IMG/VR virus record: IMGVR_UViG_3300017788_000223
Span: 1 to 20,517 of that record
Strand: one strand, 5' to 3'
From: a virus
DNA: 20,517 nucleotides
Shown: positions 1-6,808 of the stretch, in pieces
How positions within the stretch are numbered: the first letter of the stretch is position 1
Layout of the letters: each line of letters starts with the position of its first letter
The notes under the pieces: model-generated
Seen by the model: only the letters and a program-made list of their open reading frames with translations
The model's database searches: none
What the model was told of the DNA's origin: nothing
Program-made: the position numbers and the translations under genes

Positions 1-7
1 ATAAAAA

Positions 8-715
8 ATGAAATCATTAAGAGATTATATCAACATCGTAGAAGGCACTGCACTTCTAGAAAATCCCTGGCAAGCCACAGATCCTGCTAAGGCAGCAGCA
101 TGGGCCGCATTGAGCCCCGAAGATCAAAAGTTTTTAGGCAATGCAGATCCCACAGATGCTGCCATACTAGCAAGAGCTCCAAACAAAGGCAAACCTGCCG
201 CGCCACCGGCAGCAGTACCGCCAGCCCCGGGCGCTAACGTTCCTAATCCAGGTCAGCCGGCAGCAGCAGCATCAGATACTGGTGAAGTTCCTGGAGTTAC
301 CACACAGTCAGGTGCAACTGCACAGGCAGCAGCACCAGCAGCGTCAGACACTGGTGAAGTTCCAGGAGTTACTACACAACCCGGAGCAACTGCACAGGCA
401 GCAGCACCCGCAAATAGAGATGCTATGCCATTTGGTAAAGCATTTGCTGATGCTAAATCTAAAGGTGAAAAGGAGTTCACTTGGAAAGGCAAAAAATACG
501 CCGTGGCCACAGCAGCTCCACAGGCAGCAACACCAGCACAGCCTGGTATGTGGGATAAATTCAAAAATTGGGCAACTAGTGGCGGTAAAGCGGCACAGGC
601 AGTCAGTGGCCAGCAGATCAGCGACACACCTGCGGCAGAAAGCGTGGAAACAAAAACGGATAATTTGGTTAATGAATTAGACGAAATACGTAGGATTGCA
701 GGTTTGAAGAAATAA
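8..715 (+). CDS. Low-complexity Ala/Pro-rich phage protein, probably virion-associated
   Basis: A 235-residue protein of unknown function. Residues 1-12 (MKSLRDYINIVE) and the C-terminal NELDEIRRIAGLKK resemble short end motifs I associate with virion or scaffold proteins of marine T4-like phages; this is from memory. Residues 60-135 are Ala/Pro/Thr-rich and include two nearly identical 24-residue units (88-111 and 112-135). Residues 141-166 (FGKAFADAK...FTWKGKKYAV) match a short motif pattern, F-x2-AF-x2-A-x5-G-x3-F-x-W-x-GK-x-Y, that recurs in phage proteins. No signal peptide or membrane segment is visible. The ATG lies only seven bases into the window, so its ribosome binding site and any upstream start cannot be judged. 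It is followed by an intrinsic terminator, so it ends a transcription unit separate from gp32. The gene call is firm, the role is inferred. Confidence 0.8.
   Translation: MKSLRDYINIVEGTALLENPWQATDPAKAAAWAALSPEDQKFLGNADPTDAAILARAPNKGKPAAPPAAVPPAPGANVPNPGQPAAAASDTGEVPGVTTQSGATAQAAAPAASDTGEVPGVTTQPGATAQAAAPANRDAMPFGKAFADAKSKGEKEFTWKGKKYAVATAAPQAATPAQPGMWDKFKNWATSGGKAAQAVSGQQISDTPAAESVETKTDNLVNELDEIRRIAGLKK
269..412 (+). repeat. Two tandem 72-bp in-frame repeats
   Basis: Two adjacent 72-base units, 269-340 and 341-412, each encode 24 residues of the form ASDTGEVPGVTTQ(S/P)GATAQAAAPA. The protein copies differ at one residue (Ser or Pro after TTQ), while several third codon positions differ (for example gatact versus gacact, and cctgga versus ccagga). 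The duplication is therefore not brand new and has been held at the protein level. It extends the Ala/Pro/Thr linker of the first gene. Confidence 0.9.
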
Positions 716-754
716 ATCCTATTTTATGGCAAGATTGCACTTGCGAACATAAAT

Positions 755-792
755 AAAAGCGTATAACATTACTGTTATGCGCTTTTTGTTTT
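755..792 (+). terminator. Rho-independent terminator upstream of gp32
   Basis: Bases 755-768 pair with 773-786 to form a 14-bp stem with one G-U wobble (T762 with G779) and a TTAC tetraloop at 769-772. A T-rich run covers 783-792. The lower stem is A-rich on the left and T-rich on the right, so it could also work on the opposite strand. It separates the first gene from the gp32 operon. Confidence 0.88.
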
Positions 793-848
793 ACAGAGGT
801 TGTAGAACAAATACAGGCAAATACAAAGGCTAATAAAGGAGAAAAATT

Positions 849-1829
849 ATGGCATCTTTGGCTGAAATTAGAGCAAAACTTAAAGAGCAGGAGTCACGTA
901 GTACAGGCGAAAGAACTGGCAGTGACAATTCAATTTACCCATTCTGGAACTTGAAGGAAGGCAGCGAATCAACTGTACGTTTCCTCCCAGATGGCGATTC
1001 AAATAACACTTTTTTCTGGGTTGAGCGAGCAATGATCAAGCTCGAGTTCGCTGGCGTCAAAGGTGAAGCAGAAAGCAAAAAAACAATGGTACAAGTGCCC
1101 TGCATGGAAATGTATGGTGAAACTTGTCCGATCCTAAACGAAGTACGTGCATGGTTTAAAGATCCCAAATTAGAAGACATGGGTCGTAAATATTGGAAAA
1201 AGCGTAGTTATGTTTTCCAAGGCTTTGTTGCCGAAGACGGACTCAAGGAAGAAAACAACCCCGAGAATCCAATCCGTAGATTTATCATTGGTCCACAGAT
1301 CTTTACATTAATCAAGGGCGCATTGATGGATCCAGAAATGGAAGACTTACCCACTGACTTTGTACACGGTGTTGACTTCCGTCTTATCAAATCAAGCAAA
1401 GGTGGATATGCTGATTATTCAACTAGCGCATGGAAGCGTCGTGAGCGTCCACTAAGTGACGAAGAACAAGCCGCTGTCAAACAGTATGGCCTGTTTAATC
1501 TCAAGGACTTCTTACCTAAGAAACCCACTGAGGTTGAACTCAAAGTCATCAAAGAAATGTTTGAAGCATCAGTGGATGGTGAAGCATTTGACATGGACCG
1601 TTGGGGTCAGTATTACAAACCCAGTGGTGCTGGAGCCGCTACTGGTGATCCAGTAGCACCAACTCAAACTGCTAAGGCCGCGCCTGCTCCAACAGCAAAA
1701 GTCGATGAAGATGATGCACCTTTTAAAGAAGATCCTCCAAAGGCAGCTCCTGCCGCAACTGCTAGTACTGCTGGTGGTGACAATCGTGCCCAAGACATCT
1801 TGGCAATGATTCGTAACCGTCAGAAGTAA
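849..1829 (+). CDS. 32: gp32-like single-stranded DNA-binding protein
   Basis: A 326-residue homologue of T4 gp32 (301 residues), which coats single strands cooperatively during replication, recombination and repair. The family layout is visible: a basic N-terminal arm, a core opening with TVRFLPDGD (42-50), a Cys region CMEMYGETCPI (85-95), a GPQIF segment (compare FGKKIW in T4), and a long Ala/Pro tail rich in Asp and Glu (about 260-310) ending in a short basic helix (QDILAMIRNRQK). In T4 zinc is held by His64, Cys77, Cys87 and Cys90. Here only C85 and C93 remain, the third Cys position is Leu96, and no His is seen at the expected upstream place, so the zinc site looks lost. T4's very acidic C-terminus is replaced by an end that is acidic and then basic. 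The AAGGAG at 836-841 lies 7 bases before the ATG. Confidence 0.92.
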   Translation: MASLAEIRAKLKEQESRSTGERTGSDNSIYPFWNLKEGSESTVRFLPDGDSNNTFFWVERAMIKLEFAGVKGEAESKKTMVQVPCMEMYGETCPILNEVRAWFKDPKLEDMGRKYWKKRSYVFQGFVAEDGLKEENNPENPIRRFIIGPQIFTLIKGALMDPEMEDLPTDFVHGVDFRLIKSSKGGYADYSTSAWKRRERPLSDEEQAAVKQYGLFNLKDFLPKKPTEVELKVIKEMFEASVDGEAFDMDRWGQYYKPSGAGAATGDPVAPTQTAKAAPAPTAKVDEDDAPFKEDPPKAAPAATASTAGGDNRAQDILAMIRNRQK

Positions 1830-1837
1830 AAACAAAA

Positions 1838-1860
1838 TTAAGGGGCCCGGTGCCCCTTAA
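1838..1860 (+). other. Perfect 9-bp GC-rich hairpin between gp32 and uvsX
   Basis: TTAAGGGGC (1838-1846) pairs perfectly with GCCCCTTAA (1852-1860) around the loop CCGGT. It begins 9 bases after the gp32 stop. On the plus strand it is followed by AAACATAAC and not a T-run, so it is a poor intrinsic terminator in the direction of the genes. On the minus strand a T-rich stretch follows it, but no minus-strand gene lies there. It may stabilise the 3' end of the abundant gp32 message or partly attenuate uvsX; that is inference. Confidence 0.7.
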
Positions 1861-1888
1861 ACATAACTAGTATGCAAGGAGACTAACT

Positions 1889-2950
1889 ATGGCTACAAAA
1901 GCCTTCGATTTAAGTAAATTTAGAAAGACCTTGACCAAAAGTATCGATGGTCTTGGTGTAGGATTCAATGACCCCACTGATTGGGTCAGTACTGGCAATT
2001 ATGCATTAAACTATTTGATCAGCGGTGACTTCCATCGAGGCATTCCTCTTGGTAAAGTCACTGTGTTCGCTGGTGAAAGTGGTGCAGGCAAGAGTTATAT
2101 CTGTTCAGGAAACTTAGTTAAAAATGCTCAAGAGCAAGGCATATATGTTGTATTGATCGACAGCGAAAATGCACTTGACGAAAAATGGTTAAAGGCTTTA
2201 GGTGTTGACACCAGCGAAGAAAAACTGCTGAAACTCAACATGGCCATGATCGATGATGTGGCAAAAACTGTCAATGAATTTATGAAAGAATACAAGGCCA
2301 TGGAAGAACGTCCCAAAGTCTTGTTTGTTGTCGACAGTCTTGGAATGTTGTTGACTCCTACTGATGTCAATCAGTTCGAAGCAGGAGATCTCAAAGGCGA
2401 TCTCGGTCGCAAAGCCAAATCACTTACTGCTTTGGTACGTAACTGTGTAAACATGTTTGGTAACTACAATGTTGGACTAGTAGCCACAAATCACACCTAC
2501 GCCAGTCAAGATATGTTTGATCCAGATGATAAGATCAGTGGCGGGCAAGGGTTTATCTACGCTAGTTCAATTGTTGTTGCTATGAAAAAACTCAAACTTA
2601 AAGAGGATGAAGATGGCAATAAAATTTCAGAAGTCAAAGGTATTCGTGCTGCCTGTAAGATTATGAAAACACGTTACGCTAAGCCTTTTGAAAGTGTACA
2701 GGTCAAAATTCCTTATGAGACTGGCATGAATCCCTATAGCGGTTTAGTAGACATGTCAGAAGCAAAAGGCTTACTTAAGAAAGATGGCAACAGACTTAGC
2801 TTCACTACCGGTGATGGTGAAATTGTTAAATACTATCGCAAGGAGTGGGAGCGAAACGAGGAAGGCTGTTTAGATAAAGTGATGGCAGATTTTTCTAAAA
2901 TTGTTCCACAACCAGAAGCTATCTTAGAGGAGACCGCAGTAAATGACTGA
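1889..2950 (+). CDS. uvsX: UvsX, RecA-like recombinase
   Basis: A 353-residue ATP-dependent strand-exchange protein, slightly shorter than T4 UvsX (about 390 residues, with a longer acidic tail). It forms filaments on gp32-coated single strands with UvsY's help and drives recombination-dependent replication. Walker A is GESGAGKS (62-69), Walker B is VLFVVD (144-149), and NHTYASQDMF (201-210) matches the UvsX signature NHTYETQEMF. SGGQGFIYAS (217-226) corresponds to MGGGTGPMYSAD, and NPYSGLVDM (281-289) to DPYSGLLDM. A strong AAGGAG (1876-1881) precedes the ATG by 7 bases. It overlaps the next gene by 8 bases, so translation is probably coupled. Confidence 0.96.
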   Translation: MATKAFDLSKFRKTLTKSIDGLGVGFNDPTDWVSTGNYALNYLISGDFHRGIPLGKVTVFAGESGAGKSYICSGNLVKNAQEQGIYVVLIDSENALDEKWLKALGVDTSEEKLLKLNMAMIDDVAKTVNEFMKEYKAMEERPKVLFVVDSLGMLLTPTDVNQFEAGDLKGDLGRKAKSLTALVRNCVNMFGNYNVGLVATNHTYASQDMFDPDDKISGGQGFIYASSIVVAMKKLKLKEDEDGNKISEVKGIRAACKIMKTRYAKPFESVQVKIPYETGMNPYSGLVDMSEAKGLLKKDGNRLSFTTGDGEIVKYYRKEWERNEEGCLDKVMADFSKIVPQPEAILEETAVND

Positions 2951-3179
2951 CAACCAAATCAGCGACGTTTGGCTATTTTTCAAAGAGTTCATCGACAAGA
3001 AAGAACTAGAAGTTGCCGCAGAACAGTATGTTGATCTGCTAGCAGATTTTGGCATCAAGGACAAAGTTCTCGAAGGAGCTAGAGGTGCAGATGCAGAATT
3101 AGATGCTGCCATCGAATACTATCTAGAAGATGATGTCACCGAAGAAGTTGAAGACGACTACGAAGACGACGAATACTGA
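2943..3179 (+). CDS. Small acidic protein between uvsX and uvsY
   Basis: A 78-residue protein of unknown function. The N-terminal half (SDVWLFFKEFIDKKELEVAA) looks like an amphipathic helical domain. The last 20 residues are almost entirely Asp, Glu, Val and Tyr (EDDVTEEVEDDYEDDEY), a strongly acidic tail of the kind seen in single-strand-binding proteins and DNA mimics. GAGGAG at 2927-2932 lies 10 bases before the ATG. The start overlaps the uvsX stop by 8 bases, and its own stop shares one base (TGATG, 3177-3181) with the next start. It is therefore expressed together with UvsX and the UvsY-like protein, and may act with them or with gp32; this is inference from position and charge. Confidence 0.8.
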   Translation: MTDNQISDVWLFFKEFIDKKELEVAAEQYVDLLADFGIKDKVLEGARGADAELDAAIEYYLEDDVTEEVEDDYEDDEY

Positions 3180-3631
3180 TGTGGTATAACAAGATCAGCA
3201 AAGATATTTCCTACATTCCCGATGCCGTGGAATATTACAACGCCGAATTGCAGGCTGCAAAAACAGAATGCCGTATAACGGGTAATATTGAAAAGGCCGC
3301 AGCCAATATGCCTGGCATCGTGGAACAGAGATTCAATCAATTGCAGGAAATCGAAGCTATCTTAGAATACTTAAACATCGAACTTCGTCGACTACGTAGT
3401 CAGCATTTTAGAAAATATTTAGAAAATTATCAGCGATCATTAAGCAGTAGGGACTGTGAAAAGTATGTAGAGGGTGAAGCCGATGTTGTGGACTTTGAAA
3501 AGATCATCAACGAATTTGCCCTACTACGCAACAAATGGTTGGGCATTACCAAAGCATTGGATGTTAAACAGTGGCAGTTAAGTAATGTCATCAAACTGCG
3601 CACAGCCGGCATGGAGGACGCCAGTCTTTAA
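3179..3631 (+). CDS. uvsY: UvsY-like recombination mediator
   Basis: A 150-residue, mostly helical, charged protein close to the length of T4 UvsY (137 residues). UvsY helps load UvsX onto gp32-coated single strands. Matching features are the N-terminal acidic and aromatic region, a central basic helix (IELRRLRSQHFRKYL, about 67-81), the short acidic segment before VDFEKIINE, and a C-terminal part reading KWLGITKALDVKQWQLSNVIKLRTAGMEDA, shown here only by key positions: K-W-L at about 119-121, Q-W-Q-L at about 131-134 and K-L-R at about 139-141. UvsY proteins of marine T4-like phages end with a similar W-x-I/L-x-N-x4-R pattern. Position after uvsX supports the call. No clear Shine-Dalgarno is seen; translation probably restarts from the overlapping stop. 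Confidence 0.72.
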   Translation: MWYNKISKDISYIPDAVEYYNAELQAAKTECRITGNIEKAAANMPGIVEQRFNQLQEIEAILEYLNIELRRLRSQHFRKYLENYQRSLSSRDCEKYVEGEADVVDFEKIINEFALLRNKWLGITKALDVKQWQLSNVIKLRTAGMEDASL

Positions 3632-3651
3632 TTAACCCAATTATCTGCGTA

Positions 3652-3659
3652 TATAAATA
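3652..3659 (+). promoter_or_regulatory. T4-type late promoter TATAAATA
   Basis: An exact copy of the T4 late promoter octamer, in the 27-base gap between the UvsY-like gene and the glycan cassette. In T4 this element is read by the gp55 sigma factor and transcription starts about six bases after it, here at about 3665, which is the A of an ATG. The message would be leaderless. The sequence is AT-rich, so chance occurrence is possible, but it is one of only two exact matches I found and lies at an operon start. Confidence 0.6.
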
Positions 3660-3664
3660 TGATT

Positions 3665-4426
3665 ATGAAAATAGTCATAGTTACAGGTGGTTTTGACCCC
3701 ATCCATTCTGGTCATATCTCATATTTTAATGCAGCCAAAAAACTAGGCGATGTTTTAGTTGTTGGGTTAAATTCTGACGACTGGCTACGTCGCAAAAAAG
3801 GCCGAGAATTTATGCCATGGCATGAACGTGCAGAGATAGTACGTAATCTCAAAATGGTAGACTTTGTTATCAGTTTTGATGACAGTGATGGCACTGCTAT
3901 AGATGCTATTAAAAAAGTTGTTGAAAAAGAACCAGAATCTTTTATTATCTTTGCCAACGGTGGCGATCGTACTCCAGAAAATATTCCTGAAATGGCTGTT
4001 ACTGACGAACGTGTTAGTTTTGCCTTTGGAATAGGTGGAGAAGATAAAAAGAATTCTAGTAGTTGGATACTAGAAGAATGGCGTAAACCTAAAACTGAAC
4101 GTCCTTGGGGCTATTACAAAGTACTTCATGAAGTGGGCAAAGAAGTAAAATTAAAAGAACTAACTGTTGATCCTAGACAAAGTCTTAGTATGCAACGTCA
4201 TAGAAGTCGTGCAGAATTTTGGTTTGTCAGTGAGGGCGAAGCCACTGTTTACACACTAAATCGTAAGACCGATGCTGAGCTAGTAGGTAAATTTACGCAG
4301 TTTGATCATACATGGATAGCAAACAATGAGTGGCACCAACTGTGTAATGAAACTGACAAACCCCTACGCATCATTGAGATTCAGTATGGTGATAATTGTG
4401 TTGAAGAGGATATAGAAAGAAAATGA
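3665..4426 (+). CDS. Cytidylyltransferase-like nucleotidyltransferase fused to ManC-type cupin
   Basis: A two-domain protein of 253 residues. The N-terminal part is a cytidylyltransferase-like (HIGH-superfamily) nucleotidyltransferase: MKIVIVTGGFDPIHSGH with the HxGH motif at 14-17, and SSSWILEEWRK (about 131-141) in the place of the ISSTxI motif. Relatives such as TagD and RfaE/HldE activate polyol or heptose phosphates with CTP or ATP. The C-terminal part is a cupin like the mannose-6-phosphate isomerase domain of ManC: ERPWGYY (145-151) and SMQRHRSRAEFWFV (about 175-188) are diagnostic. Together they suggest making or modifying a nucleotide-activated sugar. An ATG at 3659 would add two residues, but it overlaps the late promoter octamer and lacks a ribosome binding site; the N-terminus from 3665 fits the family better. 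The stop overlaps the next start by ATGA. Confidence 0.85.
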   Translation: MKIVIVTGGFDPIHSGHISYFNAAKKLGDVLVVGLNSDDWLRRKKGREFMPWHERAEIVRNLKMVDFVISFDDSDGTAIDAIKKVVEKEPESFIIFANGGDRTPENIPEMAVTDERVSFAFGIGGEDKKNSSSWILEEWRKPKTERPWGYYKVLHEVGKEVKLKELTVDPRQSLSMQRHRSRAEFWFVSEGEATVYTLNRKTDAELVGKFTQFDHTWIANNEWHQLCNETDKPLRIIEIQYGDNCVEEDIERK

Positions 4427-5103
4427 TTCCGATTTTTATAGGCTATGATCCAAGAGAAGCAATAGCATTTCATGTTTGTCATAACAGTATCATTAGACAT
4501 AGTAGTCAGCCTGTATCAGTAAGTGCGTTGGCATTGAACATACTCAAAGGCTACGAAGAAAAACATACTGATGGCAGTAATCATTTTATCTACAGCAGAT
4601 TCCTTGTACCACACTTAATGAACTACAAGGGATGGGCTCTGTTTATTGATGGTGATATGATTCTTAGAGATGATATAAACAAATTATGGGATCTAAGAGA
4701 TGATTCAAAAGCAGTAATGGTGGTCAAACATGATTATAAGACTAAAATGACAGAAAAATATCTTGGATCAAAAAATGAAAATTATCCAAGAAAAAATTGG
4801 AGCAGTGTAATATTATGGAACTGTGCTCATCCTGCTAATGCTGTTGTGACTCCAGAATTTATACAAAATGCCACAGGTGCTCAGGTCCATAGATTTAGTT
4901 GGTTATCAGATGAGCTAGTTGGCGAGTTACCTAAAGAATGGAATTGGTTAGATATAGAATATGATCATAATCCTGAAGCAAAGTTAATACACTATACACT
5001 CGGTTCCCCATGCTTTCATGAATTTGCAGATCAGGGCGACTTTTGTGACGAATGGCATCGTGAAAGAATCTATACAGAATACTGTCAACAAAGGACTCTA
5101 TGA
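4423..5103 (+). CDS. GT8-like glycosyltransferase
   Basis: A 226-residue GT-A-fold transferase resembling family 8. It starts IPIFIGYDPREAIAFHVCH, a common opening of the bacterial and phage members. FIYSRFLVPHL (55-65) is followed by ALFIDGDMIL with the DxD metal and nucleotide-sugar site at 76-78. A late HYTLGSP segment with the following FH fits the C-terminal His that binds metal in GT8. It would transfer a sugar from a nucleotide donor; donor and acceptor cannot be read from the sequence. It is linked by ATGA overlaps to the genes on both sides. There is no membrane segment, so it should act in the cytoplasm. Confidence 0.82.
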   Translation: MIPIFIGYDPREAIAFHVCHNSIIRHSSQPVSVSALALNILKGYEEKHTDGSNHFIYSRFLVPHLMNYKGWALFIDGDMILRDDINKLWDLRDDSKAVMVVKHDYKTKMTEKYLGSKNENYPRKNWSSVILWNCAHPANAVVTPEFIQNATGAQVHRFSWLSDELVGELPKEWNWLDIEYDHNPEAKLIHYTLGSPCFHEFADQGDFCDEWHRERIYTEYCQQRTL

Positions 5104-5987
5104 AAGCGGCAGCAGTTTCTGGTACAGTCAAAAATTTTGGTCCAGTATCTAGAGGACTAAGTTGTCATGGCATAGAAACAAATCTTTTTTACACAGTCGA
5201 AGAAGCATTGGATTGGGGCTGTGATTTTTTTGTACAGACAAATATCTATAACCAGTTTAAATCTGACAAAGAATTATATAAAAAAATTAAAACAACTGGA
5301 AAACCTATATTAGTAATCGAAAGTCCTGTGTTTAGATTTATCGATGATGAAATATATAAATGGTACAGACTAAGTTGGAATGATTATCTATTTCCAGAAG
5401 CCATATATCCTATCGATGATAGCAATGAGCGGTGGGAATGGATAAAACAAGAATATAATTTAAAAATTAATGAGTGGCAGCACAGTGGTACTAGTATTGC
5501 TATTGCTTTACAAAAATTCAGTGACAGTAGTTTAAATTCTTTATACAGCGAAGAAATTGAAAAACCATTTCCAAGATACATTGAATGGTTGGATTCTGTA
5601 ATTGATAGTATAAAAGATTTAGGTTTTAGAAAAATCATTTTAAGACCCCACCCATTAAATAATCCCACACAAAATAGAAAACTCTCTGAAAAATATATTA
5701 AACATACTATAAGTCGCGACAACAACTTTGTCAAAGACTACAAATGTGTAGTAACGTTTAATAGTCTTTATGCTATTGACTGCTTATATAACGGCATATC
5801 TGTGATAAGTTTATCTGATTCTAGCCTACAAAATCAATTTGCAAAATACCAATTACAGGATATAATTAATCCTCCCACTCCTTCTAACAGAGAAGATATT
5901 TTTTCAAAATTAAGCTATTGTCAATGGCGTGAAGATGAAGTTAGACAAGGTGTTCCTTTTGAAAAACTTTTAAAAATATTTCAATGA
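5100..5987 (+). CDS. Putative KpsS/KpsC-like glycosyltransferase, cassette paralogue 1
   Basis: A 295-residue member of a family present six times in this window. The C-terminal half looks like a GT-B glycosyltransferase related to capsule synthesis proteins (KpsS/KpsC type, Capsule_synth): IILRPHPLNNP with RPHP at 182-185, then CVVTFNSLYAIDCLYNGISVI (216-236, key residues N221, S222 and G232) as a sugar-nucleotide binding loop, and a closing SYCQWREDEVRQG segment. The N-terminal half carries LVIESPVFRF (71-80), similar to IVLEVGGLIR in the 12572 paralogue. In capsule enzymes such motifs transfer Kdo or related sugars. Assignment rests on motif reading. The gene is visibly AT-richer than gp32 or uvsX and is coupled at both ends by ATGA. 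Confidence 0.68.
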   Translation: MKAAAVSGTVKNFGPVSRGLSCHGIETNLFYTVEEALDWGCDFFVQTNIYNQFKSDKELYKKIKTTGKPILVIESPVFRFIDDEIYKWYRLSWNDYLFPEAIYPIDDSNERWEWIKQEYNLKINEWQHSGTSIAIALQKFSDSSLNSLYSEEIEKPFPRYIEWLDSVIDSIKDLGFRKIILRPHPLNNPTQNRKLSEKYIKHTISRDNNFVKDYKCVVTFNSLYAIDCLYNGISVISLSDSSLQNQFAKYQLQDIINPPTPSNREDIFSKLSYCQWREDEVRQGVPFEKLLKIFQ

Positions 5988-6808
5988 ATAAGATTTATAT
6001 TACAACAATGAATCAAGAATATTTTGATTCTTTAGGTTTTAAAACTTTACAATCATGGTTAAAAAATTGTAAACAAGGTAATATTATTCTTTATGCAGAA
6101 AACTTTTTACCCATATGGGATAAACCTCATCAAATTATTAATTGGGATGATTCCTATTATAATAGACTAATTGTTAAAAAAATTAATTTAGATGAACAAT
6201 GGAAAAGTTTATATTATACTTTGACTGGCAGAGCAAAAAATTTTATTTGGAAGGCTGCGTCGTGGACCGAAGCATGTAAAGAGTTTAAAGGCATTGTGAC
6301 TTTTTTCGACGCTGATCTAATTTGTTTCAGTGATCCAGAAAAAATTATAAATCAATTTATAGATAACAACTACGATGCAAGTATTTTATCAGTTAAAGAT
6401 ATAAAACCACATGCTGATTCTTGTTTTTACAGTATCAATACATTAAAAAATAATAATATTATAGACGAATATACGAATCAATATTTTAAAAAAATTTTCG
6501 ATAATACAATATACCCCAAGCCGTATGATGCTCCAGTTTATGCCAAAACTTTGAATATTTTAAAAGATCAAATTAAAATTTGGGATTTTAATTCTGGTTC
6601 GGATGCAAAATCACCATTAAAAGATACTGTACTTAATAATTATTTTAGACATCTAAAAGCAAATCAAAAAGACAGTGGCAGACTGCTAGGTTTGATAGAT
6701 AAAACAATAAATGCTATTGATAAAGATAAAACCATAGAAGATGTTTTATTAAGATTCGATAGAAAATTAAGACAAGATGACAGTAAAAAAACAGGAGTAC
6801 CTTTTTAA
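5984..6808 (+). CDS. GT-A-type glycosyltransferase-like protein, copy A
   Basis: A 274-residue protein with a probable DxD site in IVTFFDADLICFSD (DAD at 109-111), preceded by a helix with K-A-A-S-W-T-E-A (about 90-97). HADSCFYSIN and, near the end, a YFRHLKANQKDSGRLLG segment are matched in the minus-strand gene at 11682-12524 by SECGFYSLNL and YLDHLKGDRKTSGKSY, so the two are paralogues. These features suggest a nucleotide-sugar-dependent transferase, with the acceptor unknown. A lysine- and aspartate-rich tail (about 240-270) has no match in the paralogue. The coding sequence is strongly A/T-rich. The start overlaps the previous stop by ATGA. Confidence 0.65.
   Translation: MNKIYITTMNQEYFDSLGFKTLQSWLKNCKQGNIILYAENFLPIWDKPHQIINWDDSYYNRLIVKKINLDEQWKSLYYTLTGRAKNFIWKAASWTEACKEFKGIVTFFDADLICFSDPEKIINQFIDNNYDASILSVKDIKPHADSCFYSINTLKNNNIIDEYTNQYFKKIFDNTIYPKPYDAPVYAKTLNILKDQIKIWDFNSGSDAKSPLKDTVLNNYFRHLKANQKDSGRLLGLIDKTINAIDKDKTIEDVLLRFDRKLRQDDSKKTGVPF

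Noticed and set aside
253-627. Long minus-strand open frame of 124 codons opposite the first gene
   Set aside because: It mirrors the repeats of the plus-strand gene, is Ala/Val-rich as expected from the complement of Ala/Pro codons, and has no ribosome binding site.
282-680. Second plus-strand frame of 132 codons within the first gene (Gln/His-rich)
   Set aside because: It is the shifted reading of the cagcag-type repeats; Gln/His-rich composition and no start signal mark it as a shadow.
748-755. CATAAATA octamer upstream of gp32, possible late promoter
   Set aside because: The predicted start (about 761) falls inside the left arm of the terminator stem, so the transcript would begin in the hairpin. 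It is more likely part of the A-rich flank of the terminator.
741-767. TTGCGA...TATAAC as a sigma70 promoter for gp32
   Set aside because: Spacing is only 15 bases, both boxes are imperfect, and the -10 box lies within the terminator stem.
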